A stretch of DNA of 64,000 bases from JABAAW01 sp965216605. Lineage in GTDB: Bacteria > Pseudomonadota > Alphaproteobacteria > JABAAW01. The notes below the pieces were generated by a model that was not told the DNA's origin, did no database searches, and worked only from the letters and a program-made list of their open reading frames with translations. The translations under genes and the position numbers were made by a program. The stretch covers positions 372,001 through 436,000 of the forward strand of contig CBDCGG010000002.1 of the NCBI GenBank assembly GCA_965216605.1, written 5' to 3'. Positions 53,127 through 62,207 of this stretch are shown one piece after another; positions within the stretch are counted from its first letter, which is position 1; every line of letters begins with the position of its first letter.

Positions 53127-54163
53127 GCATGACGCACTCCAATGCCGAAGAAATTGCCGAGGAGATTGCCGAGGAGATTGCTGATACGCCGAACGCGACC
53201 TTCTCGTCGCGCGAGCTCTTTGGCATCGAGACAGATTGGCAGGTGCAGGGTTTCTCGGAGCCCTCGGAGCATACGCCGCCGCGCGACCCGTCGTATCGTT
53301 TCGACGAGGAGACGACGCTAGCTATTCTCGCGGGTTTTCTCTACAACCGTCGCGTGTTGTTGCAAGGCTTTCATGGCACGGGGAAGTCGACGCATATCGA
53401 ACAGGTTGCCTCAAGGCTTAACTACCCTTGCGTACGCATTAACTTGGACAGCCATATCAGCCGTATCGACTTGATCGGCAAGGATGCCATCGTTCTCGAA
53501 GAGGGAAAGCAGACAACCGCCTTTCAGGAAGGAATTCTCTCGTGGGCGATCCAACGACCCGTCGCCCTATGCTTCGACGAGTACGACGCGGGCAGACCCG
53601 ATGTCATGTTCGTCATTCAGCGAGTGCTAGAAGCAGATGGAAGGCTCACCTTGCTCGACCAAAGCCGTATTCTGAAACCTCACCCATGGTTTCGCCTGTT
53701 CGCCACCGCCAACACCGTAGGACTGGGCGATACCACCGGACTATATCAAGGCACGCAGCAGATCAACCAAGGACAGATCGACCGATGGCACATTATGACG
53801 GTGCTTAACTATCTGCCCTTTGAAGAAGAGGTAGCGATCGTGCGCGCGAAAGTACCAACATGCGAGCAGACGCACATACAGCGCATGGTGCGCATGGCAG
53901 ATATGTCACGACGAGGATTTCAAGCGGGCGATGTCACCACCGTGATGTCGCCGCGCACCGTTATCGGATGGGCGGAGAACTTTCTTATTTTCAAGGATAT
54001 CGATCTAGCCTTTCGCCTGACCTTTCTCAACAAGTGCGACGAGGCGGAAAAAGAACTCTTCCGCGAATACTACCAGCGTTGTTTCGACCGCGACCCCATG
54101 GAGGAAAAACAACCCAAAGTTCAAAAGAAAGTCGAAGCGAAGGTCGCCGATGCCGCTCAATAA
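53123..54163 (+). CDS. cobS: Cobaltochelatase subunit CobS (AAA+ ATPase)
   Basis: ATPase that drives cobalt insertion into hydrogenobyrinic acid a,c-diamide in aerobic cobalamin synthesis. Walker A is LLQGFHGTGKSTHIEQ, Walker B is PVALCFDEYDAGRPDV, sensor 1 is FRLFATANTVGLGD. About 346 residues from ATG 53123, which overlaps the J-domain stop; the frame is open to 53075. Residues 8-22 hold an EEIAEEIAEEIAD micro-repeat not seen in homologues. It overlaps cobT by 14 bases. Confidence 0.94.
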   Translation: MSMTHSNAEEIAEEIAEEIADTPNATFSSRELFGIETDWQVQGFSEPSEHTPPRDPSYRFDEETTLAILAGFLYNRRVLLQGFHGTGKSTHIEQVASRLNYPCVRINLDSHISRIDLIGKDAIVLEEGKQTTAFQEGILSWAIQRPVALCFDEYDAGRPDVMFVIQRVLEADGRLTLLDQSRILKPHPWFRLFATANTVGLGDTTGLYQGTQQINQGQIDRWHIMTVLNYLPFEEEVAIVRAKVPTCEQTHIQRMVRMADMSRRGFQAGDVTTVMSPRTVIGWAENFLIFKDIDLAFRLTFLNKCDEAEKELFREYYQRCFDRDPMEEKQPKVQKKVEAKVADAAQ

Positions 54164-56189
54164 AACTCAAAGCAGAGATAAAAACAAAGCTCAAGGCAGA
54201 ACTCAAGACGAGCAAGGGGAGGAACACTCACGCGCGCGTGCTGCCGCCGCTGCCTTCCGCGCGCTGTGTCAGGAAGCCTTTGCGCCTCCCATCAAGGTGC
54301 TGTATGCACGCGCTGCTGAGCCCCTCGTCGAGGGCGACACTTGCACTCTGCCATTGCTACCCCAAGACAAAAGCAAAGAGGATAAACGCCACAACAAACA
54401 GCAAGACAAAACCCTCTCTTCCAATCTTTCATCCGATCTTTCATCCAATCTTTCATCCAATCTTTCATCATGGCGAGGTGCTGCGGATTGTTGCGCGGTC
54501 AAAAAGCGCTATCACGATTCCTCCCTGCACGACACAGCCTTGTTTGCCCGAAGCGCACCGAGAGATACGCAAGCAAAAAATTTGTTAGACATCTTCGAGG
54601 ACTCGCGGCTGGAACACTTGGGAGGATTAGGACGCGACGGGGTAAGAAACAATATGGGAGCGCGCTTTCAACAACTCTTCCAAGCTAGCGAGAGCCAACT
54701 AGCGGAGGAGCCTCTTTCGCAAAGTGGTTTTTCTCCTGCGCACTTTGCCGCCGCCCTGCGGCTGTTGTTGCGCGAGCAGGCGGGCTTGCCTGTGCCGCAA
54801 ACGCCTGCCGCCACCGCGCTGAGCGAGACATGGCGCGGGCGGTTGGAGCGTCCCCTCGCCGAGTTTGTGAAGGATGCTCCCTTCGCACAACAGCAGGCTT
54901 ACGCGGCGCGCGCGACGGGATGCATCGAAACGCTACTGGCGACGGTGCGAGCGACAAACGAAGGAGAGCAAGAGGGAGACGAGCAAAGGCAGACGGAAGA
55001 AGAGGAGGGGGAAAACAAGGAGGAGAGTTCTCCCCAAGGCACGCCGCCTGAAGAGAGCGAGCAAGAGGAAGCCCCTCCTGCGGATGAAGATTTTCCAGAA
55101 GATTTTTCAGAAGACATGCTGGGACTGTTCGGCTTGTCGCAAGCGGGCGAGGAGGCAGCGGAGCAGACAAACGAGCCGAGCCTTAACACTTTTGCCTCTG
55201 GGGAAGACTTCGGCTACCGCGTCTTTACGACCGCCTTCGACATTTGCGAACACGCGCGCGATCTCGCCGAAGACGAGGAAGAGACGCAACACCTGCGCCG
55301 CACGCTGGACGAGGGGCTTCGTCCCGTCCAAGCCTCGGCGGCGCGTTTTGCCAATCGCCTGCAGCGTAAGCTTTTTGCGCGCCAACGCATGCGTTGGGAG
55401 TTCGATTGCGAGGAAGGCATTTTGGACGCAGCGCGCCTGACGCGCATCGTCATCGATCCTAGTGCGCCGCTCAGCTTCAAGCGCGAGAGCGAGAGCGACT
55501 TCAAGGATACGGTCGTCTTGTTGCTGTTGGATAACTCCGGCTCGATGCGCGGCAGACCGGTGATGCTGGCTGCCATGAGCGCCGACATCCTAGCGCGCAC
55601 GCTGGAGCGATGCGGGGTCAAGTGCGAGGTTGCGGGCTTCACCACAAAGGAGTGGAAGGGAGGACAAGCGCGTCAAAAGTGGATTACCGCGGGAAAGCCT
55701 AAACTGCCCGGCAGGCTCAACGACCTACGCTATATCGTCTACAAGGATGCCGACGAATCCTACCGACGCACGAAAAGATTCTTCGCCCTCATGCTGAAGG
55801 AGGGCGTGCTAAAAGAAAACATCGACGGCGAAGCCCTGCTATGGGCAGAGCAACGGCTCGCTCGCCGACCTGAACAGCGCAAAATTCTTATGGTGATATC
55901 AGACGGCGCGCCCGTAGACGACTCGACGCTTTCGGTCAATCCCTCGCACTACTTGGAGAGCCACCTGAAGGCGGTCATCCAACGCATCGAAGAGCAAGGG
56001 CAGATAGAACTTTCAGCAATCGGAATCGGACACGATGTCACCCGCTACTATCGCCGTGCCGTCACGCTGGGAGACGCCGAAGACCTCGCCGAAGCCATGA
56101 CTATGGAACTCGGCGAGCTGTTCGAGCGCGATAAAGTCCAAAAAAAAGCTGTAGCTAAATCTGCAGGCAAATTTGCAACAAGAGCATGA
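54150..56189 (+). CDS. cobT: Cobaltochelatase subunit CobT
   Basis: Forms the chelatase with CobS and CobN. The 679 residues include a variable N-terminal part, an acidic middle (about 270-335, long Glu runs) and a C-terminal von Willebrand A domain with the MIDAS motif LLLLDNSGSMRGRP and ISDGAPVDDSTLSVNPSHYL. A tandem micro-repeat SSNLSSDLSSNLSSNLSS is near residue 90. CobN is not in the window. The stop overlaps the next start (ATGA). Confidence 0.93.
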   Translation: MPLNKTQSRDKNKAQGRTQDEQGEEHSRARAAAAAFRALCQEAFAPPIKVLYARAAEPLVEGDTCTLPLLPQDKSKEDKRHNKQQDKTLSSNLSSDLSSNLSSNLSSWRGAADCCAVKKRYHDSSLHDTALFARSAPRDTQAKNLLDIFEDSRLEHLGGLGRDGVRNNMGARFQQLFQASESQLAEEPLSQSGFSPAHFAAALRLLLREQAGLPVPQTPAATALSETWRGRLERPLAEFVKDAPFAQQQAYAARATGCIETLLATVRATNEGEQEGDEQRQTEEEEGENKEESSPQGTPPEESEQEEAPPADEDFPEDFSEDMLGLFGLSQAGEEAAEQTNEPSLNTFASGEDFGYRVFTTAFDICEHARDLAEDEEETQHLRRTLDEGLRPVQASAARFANRLQRKLFARQRMRWEFDCEEGILDAARLTRIVIDPSAPLSFKRESESDFKDTVVLLLLDNSGSMRGRPVMLAAMSADILARTLERCGVKCEVAGFTTKEWKGGQARQKWITAGKPKLPGRLNDLRYIVYKDADESYRRTKRFFALMLKEGVLKENIDGEALLWAEQRLARRPEQRKILMVISDGAPVDDSTLSVNPSHYLESHLKAVIQRIEEQGQIELSAIGIGHDVTRYYRRAVTLGDAEDLAEAMTMELGELFERDKVQKKAVAKSAGKFATRA

Positions 56190-57007
56190 TAGAAAAAACT
56201 TCCTCGAACATCGCTGGCAACATCGCCGACAACATTGCTGTCTTGGCGACCTGCCTCGCCGATGCGCTGCGTCCGCAAACCGTGCGCGCGACTTGCACGC
56301 TGGTCGAACGCGCTTGTAACATTCCTCCTACGCTGCCAAAACAACAGACCTGCTGCGGACAAGTCCTCTATAACGCGGGCGACAGAAAAGGTGCTACGCA
56401 ACAAGCCTTGCGCGTACTTGACCTGTTCGAGCCTTTTGCAGCCGTCGTCGTTCCCTCAGGCTCCTGCGCGGGTATGCTAAAGCGTCATTACCCACAACTG
56501 CTGGCTGGCACAAAGCACGCTCGACGCGCCGTTGCCCTCGCCCAAAAAAGCTGGGAGCTCACAGAATTCTTGTGCCGTTCTAGCGCAAGAAAGCCATCCG
56601 CAAAAACCTCTCTGAAGAATTCTACAACTCCCTCGGCAACTCCAACCCTCGCTACAACCCTTACTTGGCACGACAGCTGTTCGTGCTTGCGCGAGTGCAA
56701 CGACAGCGTCGCTAGTGCACGCAGCCTGTTGCTCGAACGGGGTTTTCGTTTGCACGAATCCTCCGACCGAGAAGTCTGTTGCGGTTTCGGCGGCAAGTTC
56801 TCGATTGCCAACAGCGCCATCTCGACCCGCATGGCGGACGACAAGCTCGCTTGCTTGCAACAAAGTGGAGCAAAGATAGTCGCTAGTTGCGATCTCGGCT
56901 GCCTGTTGCATCTCGCCGGACGCGCACGCCGACGCGCGATGCCACTCTCGTTTTTTCATATCGCAGAGCTTTTGGTGGAGCAAAAGCCTCTGCCGATCGG
57001 CGACTGA
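56186..57007 (+). CDS. lutA: L-lactate utilisation Fe-S protein LutA/LldE
   Basis: Subunit of the LutABC lactate oxidase system. The 273 residues have the CCG-type cysteine motifs QTCCGQVLYNAGD, VPSGSCAGMLKRHYP, WHDSCSCLRECN and VCCGFGGKFSIANS. The N-terminus holds a NIAGNIADNIA micro-repeat instead of the usual start of the domain. It overlaps cobT by four bases and is followed by lutB after 5 bases, so one long transcript from the J-domain gene to lutC is likely. Confidence 0.9.
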   Translation: MIEKTSSNIAGNIADNIAVLATCLADALRPQTVRATCTLVERACNIPPTLPKQQTCCGQVLYNAGDRKGATQQALRVLDLFEPFAAVVVPSGSCAGMLKRHYPQLLAGTKHARRAVALAQKSWELTEFLCRSSARKPSAKTSLKNSTTPSATPTLATTLTWHDSCSCLRECNDSVASARSLLLERGFRLHESSDREVCCGFGGKFSIANSAISTRMADDKLACLQQSGAKIVASCDLGCLLHLAGRARRRAMPLSFFHIAELLVEQKPLPIGD

Positions 57008-57012
57008 TCCCC

Positions 57013-58488
57013 ATGCCTACATCTATGTCGTCCGCCAAAAGCTTTCCAAAAAGCTTCCATAGTAACGCTGAGGAGGCATTGCGGAATCCCTCGCTACGCG
57101 CAGCCCTCGACAAGGCGGGGGCAGGCTTTCTTACAACGCGCAACCGAGCCTTCGCCTCCATAGAAAACGCACGCGCCTTGACGGACGCAGCACAACGAGT
57201 GCGGGTGCGTGCCGTCGATGACATGGCAGCGTTGTTACTGTTGTTTGAAAAAAGAGCGCAGGCACAAGGCATAAAAGTTCATTGGGCAGAGACGGCAGAG
57301 CAAGCACGCGAGACGGTGTTGGCTTTGTGCGCGGGCAAGAAACACATCGTCAAGGGCAAGTCGATGGCTTCCGAAGAGATCGGGTTGAACGAGGCGTTGC
57401 TACGCACGGGCGCAGAGGTTATCGAGACTGACTTGGGCGAATACATCATACAGCTCGCCGAAGAGACGCCGAGCCACATCATCGCGCCCGCCATCCACAA
57501 GACGCGCGCGCAGATCGACGCGCTGTTTCGCCATCATCATGGCAACAAAGGTGATGCTACTAGCACTCGCCCAAAATCGAGATTGAGATCGAGCCAAGCC
57601 TTGGTGGAGGAGGCACGGCAAATCATTCGCAAGAAGTTTCTGCAAGCCGAGGTCGGCATCACGGGCAGCAACATGCTAGTTGCCGAGCGCGGCGCAGCGT
57701 TGCTGCTGACGAACGAGGGCAACGGAGACTTGAGCGCCGTGATGGCAAAACGACACATCGTGCTGGCGGGTATCGAGCGCATCGTTGCGAACGAGCGCGA
57801 CGCAGCGGCTATCTTGCGCGTACTGGCGCGCAGTGCGACGGGGCAGAGCTTGGGAACTTATGTCAGCCTCTACGGCGGAACGAAGGAGGCGCACAAGGAC
57901 ATGCATGTTGTGCTGCTGGACAACGGACGCAGCACCATGCACGGCGGAGCGTGGCACGACATGCTACGGTGCATCCGTTGCGGCGCGTGCCTTAACCATT
58001 GTCCCGTCTATACGGCGGTGGGCGGACACGCCTACGGATGGGTCTATAGCGGGCCGATGGGGAAAGTCCTCTCTCCCTTGCTCGCAGAGGCGGGAAGTGA
58101 CGCGCGCTTGAAAAAAAGAGTGGCGCCGCTACCGCACGCCTCTTCTTTCTGCGGACGCTGTGTCGAGGTGTGTCCGGTCGGTATTCCGCTCACCTCCTTG
58201 ATGCGCAAACTCCGCAACCAAGACTTCGAGCATCCCAAAAGCATCAGCGGCTGGAAAACAAAACTCAGCTGTATGCTCGTGCGCCTTTTGTTTGCCTATC
58301 CTAGACTCTACCGAATCTTCCTCAGCGCGGCTTTGCGCCTGTTGAAACTCACAGCGCGAGGCAAGGGATACACAACCTTCCTGCCGTGGCTCGGTGGCTG
58401 GACGAAGACGCGCGACTTTTCTATCAATCGTAGTGCGCGTTCGGCGATTGCTCTAAATGCCTCCTCTGGCGATTCCTCTAGACGATGA
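57013..58488 (+). CDS. lutB: L-lactate utilisation Fe-S protein LutB/LldF
   Basis: About 491 residues: an LUD domain (VKGKSMASEEIGLNEALLRTG, VGITGSNMLVAERGAALLLT, LAGIERIVANERDAA) followed by two 4Fe-4S motifs, CIRCGACLNHCPVYTAVGG and CGRCVEVCPVGIPLTSLM. The frame extends upstream into lutA; ATG 57013 fits family length. Two hydrophobic stretches near the C-terminus (LVRLLFAYPRLYRIFLSAALRL) are usual for this family. It overlaps lutC as ATGA. Confidence 0.93.
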   Translation: MPTSMSSAKSFPKSFHSNAEEALRNPSLRAALDKAGAGFLTTRNRAFASIENARALTDAAQRVRVRAVDDMAALLLLFEKRAQAQGIKVHWAETAEQARETVLALCAGKKHIVKGKSMASEEIGLNEALLRTGAEVIETDLGEYIIQLAEETPSHIIAPAIHKTRAQIDALFRHHHGNKGDATSTRPKSRLRSSQALVEEARQIIRKKFLQAEVGITGSNMLVAERGAALLLTNEGNGDLSAVMAKRHIVLAGIERIVANERDAAAILRVLARSATGQSLGTYVSLYGGTKEAHKDMHVVLLDNGRSTMHGGAWHDMLRCIRCGACLNHCPVYTAVGGHAYGWVYSGPMGKVLSPLLAEAGSDARLKKRVAPLPHASSFCGRCVEVCPVGIPLTSLMRKLRNQDFEHPKSISGWKTKLSCMLVRLLFAYPRLYRIFLSAALRLLKLTARGKGYTTFLPWLGGWTKTRDFSINRSARSAIALNASSGDSSRR

Positions 58489-59195
58489 TGCCCTCTGTTT
58501 TAAACGAGCGACAAAACGCAGAATCGCGCGCGAGGATTGTCGCGCGACTGCAAGGGGCGGGCAAAACGACAAAGACGGAGACGACAGCGCAACATACCAA
58601 GCCCGTTGTTCCCAAGTTTGTCGAATCTGGGGGGAATGGTCTCACCGCCCCTTTCATCGCGCGCGCGGAGGCTCTTTCGTGTGAGTTTTTAGCGGATAGA
58701 AAAGTTGTGGACAAAAAATCGATCGCTAAAATCCTGCAAGCCTTCTTCGCAGTACGGCGCGGCAAAAAATCTTCTCTTTTGTTCGATGCTGCCGACAAGG
58801 CTTTTTGGGAACGACTCGGCATTTTAAAAAACCTTGAGGGTTGCTGTTGTCCGACGGAAATACGCGAGGGCGTGGAGGGCGCGGACTTTGTCGCCACGCC
58901 TTTTCCTGCCTATGCGTTGCAGCGCGCGACTTCTGCCATTGCCGAGACGGGAACGCTAGTTTTTGCGAACAAGACTCGCGCGCAGGCGGTCTTGACCTTT
59001 TTACCGACGACGCATATCGTGTTGCTGGAGGAAAAGAACATTGTCGGATCGTTGGAGCAAGCATTTGCGCGCGTGAAAGCTGGGCTTTGGGCGTGCCATT
59101 GCGTGAGCGGCCCGTCGCGCACTGCCGATATCGAGCAAACTTTGCACATGGGAGCGCATGGACCGAAGGAGCTATGTATTCTTCTCTATCGTTAA
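58485..59195 (+). CDS. lutC: L-lactate utilisation protein LutC/LldG
   Basis: Third subunit of the lactate oxidase system, 236 residues with a C-terminal LUD domain: ATSAIAETGTLVFANKTRAQ, FLPTTHIVLLEEKNIVGSLE, CHCVSGPSRTADIEQTLHMG and AHGPKELCILLYR. The start overlaps the lutB stop by four bases. No lactate permease or LutR-type regulator is next to the cluster. Confidence 0.9.
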   Translation: MMPSVLNERQNAESRARIVARLQGAGKTTKTETTAQHTKPVVPKFVESGGNGLTAPFIARAEALSCEFLADRKVVDKKSIAKILQAFFAVRRGKKSSLLFDAADKAFWERLGILKNLEGCCCPTEIREGVEGADFVATPFPAYALQRATSAIAETGTLVFANKTRAQAVLTFLPTTHIVLLEEKNIVGSLEQAFARVKAGLWACHCVSGPSRTADIEQTLHMGAHGPKELCILLYR

Positions 59196-59230
59196 CATCT
59201 TTGCGTTAACATCCTTTAGCTAACAACCCC

Positions 59231-59995
59231 ATGAGATATACCGTGAAAAGAATACTGCTGTACCTTTTTGACAGGATTGTCATCAAGCTTGCTATTCGAG
59301 TGCAAAATAGATTGCAGCAAGACAAATTGTATAATCCTGCCTTTGCGACTATTCACAAAAAAAATCTGTTCGAGATTTTGTGGAAGCGAGCAGTTAATGA
59401 ATCTGCGGATTTTGTCGAAAAGCATATAAACGATGTCCTTGTGTTCCATGACAGAAGGGTTCTTTGGGAATATACAGCTCGCAAGATCAAGGAACAAAAC
59501 ATCGATGGCGTTTGCTTGGAGTTTGGCGTGTTCAACGGAGCTTCCATCAATTACTTTGCAAACTATCTGCCAGAACTGAGGTTTATCGGCTTTGATTCCT
59601 TTGAAGGGTTGGCTGAAGACTGGAAGGGAGAAGGGGCATGGAAGGGAACTTTTGATCTTGGAGGCAAACTCCCTAGTGTTCGCTGTAATGTGACGCTTGT
59701 GAAGGGTTGGTTTGATCACACATTGCCTGAGTATTGTAAAAAGCATCTAGACAAAAAATCGGTGCGATTCGTCCATATCGATGGCGACACTTACGAGGCT
59801 GCTGTGATAGTTTTAAAGCATCTGGGAAAATACTTGCGCCCTGGTGTGTTGATCTTGTTCGATGAGCTTATCGGCTATCCTAATTGGCGAAATGGAGAGT
59901 TCCGCGCTTGGCAAGAAGTTACCAAAAAGCACAATATTAAATTTCGCTATTTGGGCTTTGCAACTAATCAAGCGTTAGTTGAGATTGTTGATTGA
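59231..59995 (+). CDS. TylF/MycF-like SAM-dependent O-methyltransferase
   Basis: A 254-residue class I methyltransferase related to the macrocin O-methyltransferase family. Motif I region: GVCLEFGVFNGASINYFANY; then LRFIGFDSFEGLAEDW, and the metal/acidic segment VRFVHIDGDTYEAAVIVLKH and LIGYPNWRNGEF. Such enzymes modify sugars on natural products or surface glycans; no glycosyltransferase is adjacent, so the substrate is unknown. The gene is richer in A+T than its neighbours, which suggests it came from elsewhere. Confidence 0.8.
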   Translation: MRYTVKRILLYLFDRIVIKLAIRVQNRLQQDKLYNPAFATIHKKNLFEILWKRAVNESADFVEKHINDVLVFHDRRVLWEYTARKIKEQNIDGVCLEFGVFNGASINYFANYLPELRFIGFDSFEGLAEDWKGEGAWKGTFDLGGKLPSVRCNVTLVKGWFDHTLPEYCKKHLDKKSVRFVHIDGDTYEAAVIVLKHLGKYLRPGVLILFDELIGYPNWRNGEFRAWQEVTKKHNIKFRYLGFATNQALVEIVD

Positions 59996-60049
59996 TAGCT
60001 TTGAACTCTGTTATTAACAAGACTGATAATTAACTTCGAGAAAACTACC

Positions 60050-60871
60050 ATGAACGAAAAATCTACTTTTTCTCTGAAAGATAAGGTTGCTTTAGTGACG
60101 GGCTCGGACAGGGGGATTGGTGCTTGCATCGCGGAGCGTCTTGCGGCGCGGGGATGCGATCTTATGTTGCATGGGTTGCTAACGGAGAAAGACAAGGCGA
60201 CGGGTGCGGAGGAGGTTATAGCCAAGCAGCGCAAAAATCTTGAGACGACCTTTGGCGTACGCACTGCCTTTGCTGATATTGACTTGAGCGAGGGGGAGGG
60301 AGCGATCGAGAAGCTTTTTTCTGTAGCGGAGAATGAGTTGCACTCTCCTGCTGTGTTAGTTAACAACGCGGGCTTTCAGCATGTTTCGCCGATCGAGGAT
60401 TTCGCGGCGGAGATTTGGGAGCGCATGCTTGCGGTGCATACTTCTGCGCCTTTCTACGCGATCAAGCGCGCTTTACCTGCGATGCGTCGCGCGGGATTTG
60501 GGCGTATTGTCAACATTGTTTCGGTGCAGGGGTTAGTTGGCAGCATTCACAAGGCGGGATATGTTGCTAGCAAGCATGCTTTGACGGGTTTGACGAAGGT
60601 TGCGGCATTGGAGACGGCGGAGGAGGATATAACTTGTAACGCCATCTGTCCGGGGTTTGCCGATACGGAATTGGCGCGGATGCAGGTGCGCGAGCGTGCG
60701 GAAAAGGGGAGTATTTCGGAGGAGCAGGCGAAGCATAATTTATTGTTTGAGAAGCAGCCTTCGTTAGCTTTTGTGCCGATCGAAGATATTGCGGAGATGG
60801 TGTGTTATCTGTGTTCGGAGCATGCGAGGCATATTACGGGCGCGAGCATGTCTATCGATGGCGCTCGATGA
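60050..60871 (+). CDS. bdhA: Short-chain dehydrogenase, 3-hydroxybutyrate dehydrogenase type
   Basis: Classical SDR of 273 residues: NAD-binding LVTGSDRGIGACIAERLAAR, NNAGFQHVSPIEDF, and the catalytic tyrosine and lysine in GYVASKHALTGLTKV, C-terminal ARHITGASMSIDGAR. The block NNAGFQHVSPI and VSVQGLVGSIHKAGYVASKH resemble D-3-hydroxybutyrate dehydrogenases, the enzyme linking PHB or ketone bodies to acetoacetate. Another SDR substrate cannot be excluded. The 3' end is G+T-rich (39 of 60 in 60781-60840). Confidence 0.82.
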   Translation: MNEKSTFSLKDKVALVTGSDRGIGACIAERLAARGCDLMLHGLLTEKDKATGAEEVIAKQRKNLETTFGVRTAFADIDLSEGEGAIEKLFSVAENELHSPAVLVNNAGFQHVSPIEDFAAEIWERMLAVHTSAPFYAIKRALPAMRRAGFGRIVNIVSVQGLVGSIHKAGYVASKHALTGLTKVAALETAEEDITCNAICPGFADTELARMQVRERAEKGSISEEQAKHNLLFEKQPSLAFVPIEDIAEMVCYLCSEHARHITGASMSIDGAR

Positions 60872-60932
60872 GGTGGTGTTGCGCGCGCATAGCTACGGTG
60901 CATGCTTTTGATTAAGATTAACAGGGAGCGGT

Positions 60933-61114
60933 AGTGTCCCAAAAAACGGGACTCGCGCTGCGCGAAGCGCAGCTTATTCAAAAGCGCGATAGCAAAACTG
61001 CGCACGACAACGCGCTTTGGTAACAAGAGGCTACGTGACGCTTTCGTGGGGGATTAACCCCCCGATTAACGTTCGTTTGCTCGTCAAAGCGCGAGTCCCG
61101 TTTTTTGGGACACT
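60933..61114. mobile_element. 182-bp element with perfect 27-bp terminal inverted repeats (MITE-like)
   Basis: Left end 60933-60959 begins AGTGTCCCAAAAAACGGGAC; the right end 61088-61114 is its exact reverse complement over 27 bases. Each end can also fold on itself (GTCCC/GGGAC). The interior carries island modules (GCGCTGCGCGAAGCGCAGC, TTATTCAAAAGCGCG, TAACAAGAGGCTACG) and no coding frame. Clear target duplications are not seen. A transposase would have to act in trans. Confidence 0.8.
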
Positions 61115-61124
61115 CCCAACCGCG

Positions 61125-62207
61125 TCAATCAACCCCCAAAGCCCTCCGCAACTCCTCCCGAAATACATCGTCATCACGCTCTCCTCCCCCCTCTCCCCGC
61201 TGCGCAATCACAACTAATACACTCTCACGCACCTCATCCCTACCAAACGCCCGATCAAACCGACGCGCAAGACGCAGCCCAACCCCCTGCACACACTCCC
61301 GCATAGGCAACCCCGCATGCGCTAAAAAACCCTTCACGCGCAACAACGAAAACTCACGCACCGCACACAATAAACGCTCGTGAAACTGCCGCTTATCCCC
61401 AATCTCCCCAAATCTCAAAGTGATCGTACAGAAGTCGTCATGCTCATGATCCTCCCCCCCATCATGATGCGAAGGGCGAGAATCAAGGTCGCGCTCGGCA
61501 CAAGCCCCCAACCCCAAAAGAATGCTGTTCGGCACAGGTCGCTCCAAACTAGACCCCACAACACGCACACCCTCGCGCAACCACGGACGCAATCTCTCCT
61601 CCGCCCGACGACGCTGCTCCGCCGAAAGCAAATCACACTTGCTCAAAACAACAAGATCAGCACAAGCAATCTGCTCCTCAAACAACTCCTCGATAGGACT
61701 AGCATGCTCCAAAGCCTCGTCCGCCTCCCGCTGCAAAGCAAGTGCCTGCGGGTCGCCAACAACCCCCCCCTCCGCCAAAGCAACCCCATCCGCAAGCGCA
61801 ACAACCCCATCAACAGTGACTCGATTTTCAACCGCAGGCCAAGCGAAAGCCTTCACCAAAGGCTTCGGCAATGCCAAACCCGAAGTCTCCACCACAATAT
61901 GCGTAGGTAGAGGATCACGGCGTAAAATACCCTCCATCGCAGGAAGAAAATCGTCCGCAACCGTGCAGCAAATACAGCCGTTCGCAAGCTCGATAATCGT
62001 GCCGCTCGCACAACCCGCAATGCCGCAACCCTCCAATATCTCTCGATCGATGCCGCTCGTCCCGAACTCGTTGATAAGCAACGCAAAGCGCAAGGTAGAA
62101 GCCTCGCTCTGCGCTTGCTTTAGAATGTTCTCAACAAGGCTAGTCTTGCCCGCACCCAAAAAGCCGGTGACGACCGTAGCCGAGATCTTTTCGCTAGAAT
62201 CCCTCAC
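61125..62207 (-). CDS. cobW: CobW-family GTPase/metallochaperone
   Basis: COG0523 GTPase with the Walker A VTGFLGAGKTSLVENIL, the metal-binding motif NGCICCTVADDFLPAM, ETSGLALPKP and NKCD-like SKCDLLSAE. A His/Asp-rich segment (SHHDGGEDHEHDD) near residue 240 could bind metal. The C-terminal CobW domain follows. In alphaproteobacteria CobW sits in cobalamin clusters and is thought to deliver cobalt. The stop lies next to the MITE-like element; the 3' end is G-rich on its own strand (33 C to 6 G on the plus strand in 61141-61200). Confidence 0.92.
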   Translation of the reverse strand: MRDSSEKISATVVTGFLGAGKTSLVENILKQAQSEASTLRFALLINEFGTSGIDREILEGCGIAGCASGTIIELANGCICCTVADDFLPAMEGILRRDPLPTHIVVETSGLALPKPLVKAFAWPAVENRVTVDGVVALADGVALAEGGVVGDPQALALQREADEALEHASPIEELFEEQIACADLVVLSKCDLLSAEQRRRAEERLRPWLREGVRVVGSSLERPVPNSILLGLGACAERDLDSRPSHHDGGEDHEHDDFCTITLRFGEIGDKRQFHERLLCAVREFSLLRVKGFLAHAGLPMRECVQGVGLRLARRFDRAFGRDEVRESVLVVIAQRGEGGGERDDDVFREELRRALGVD

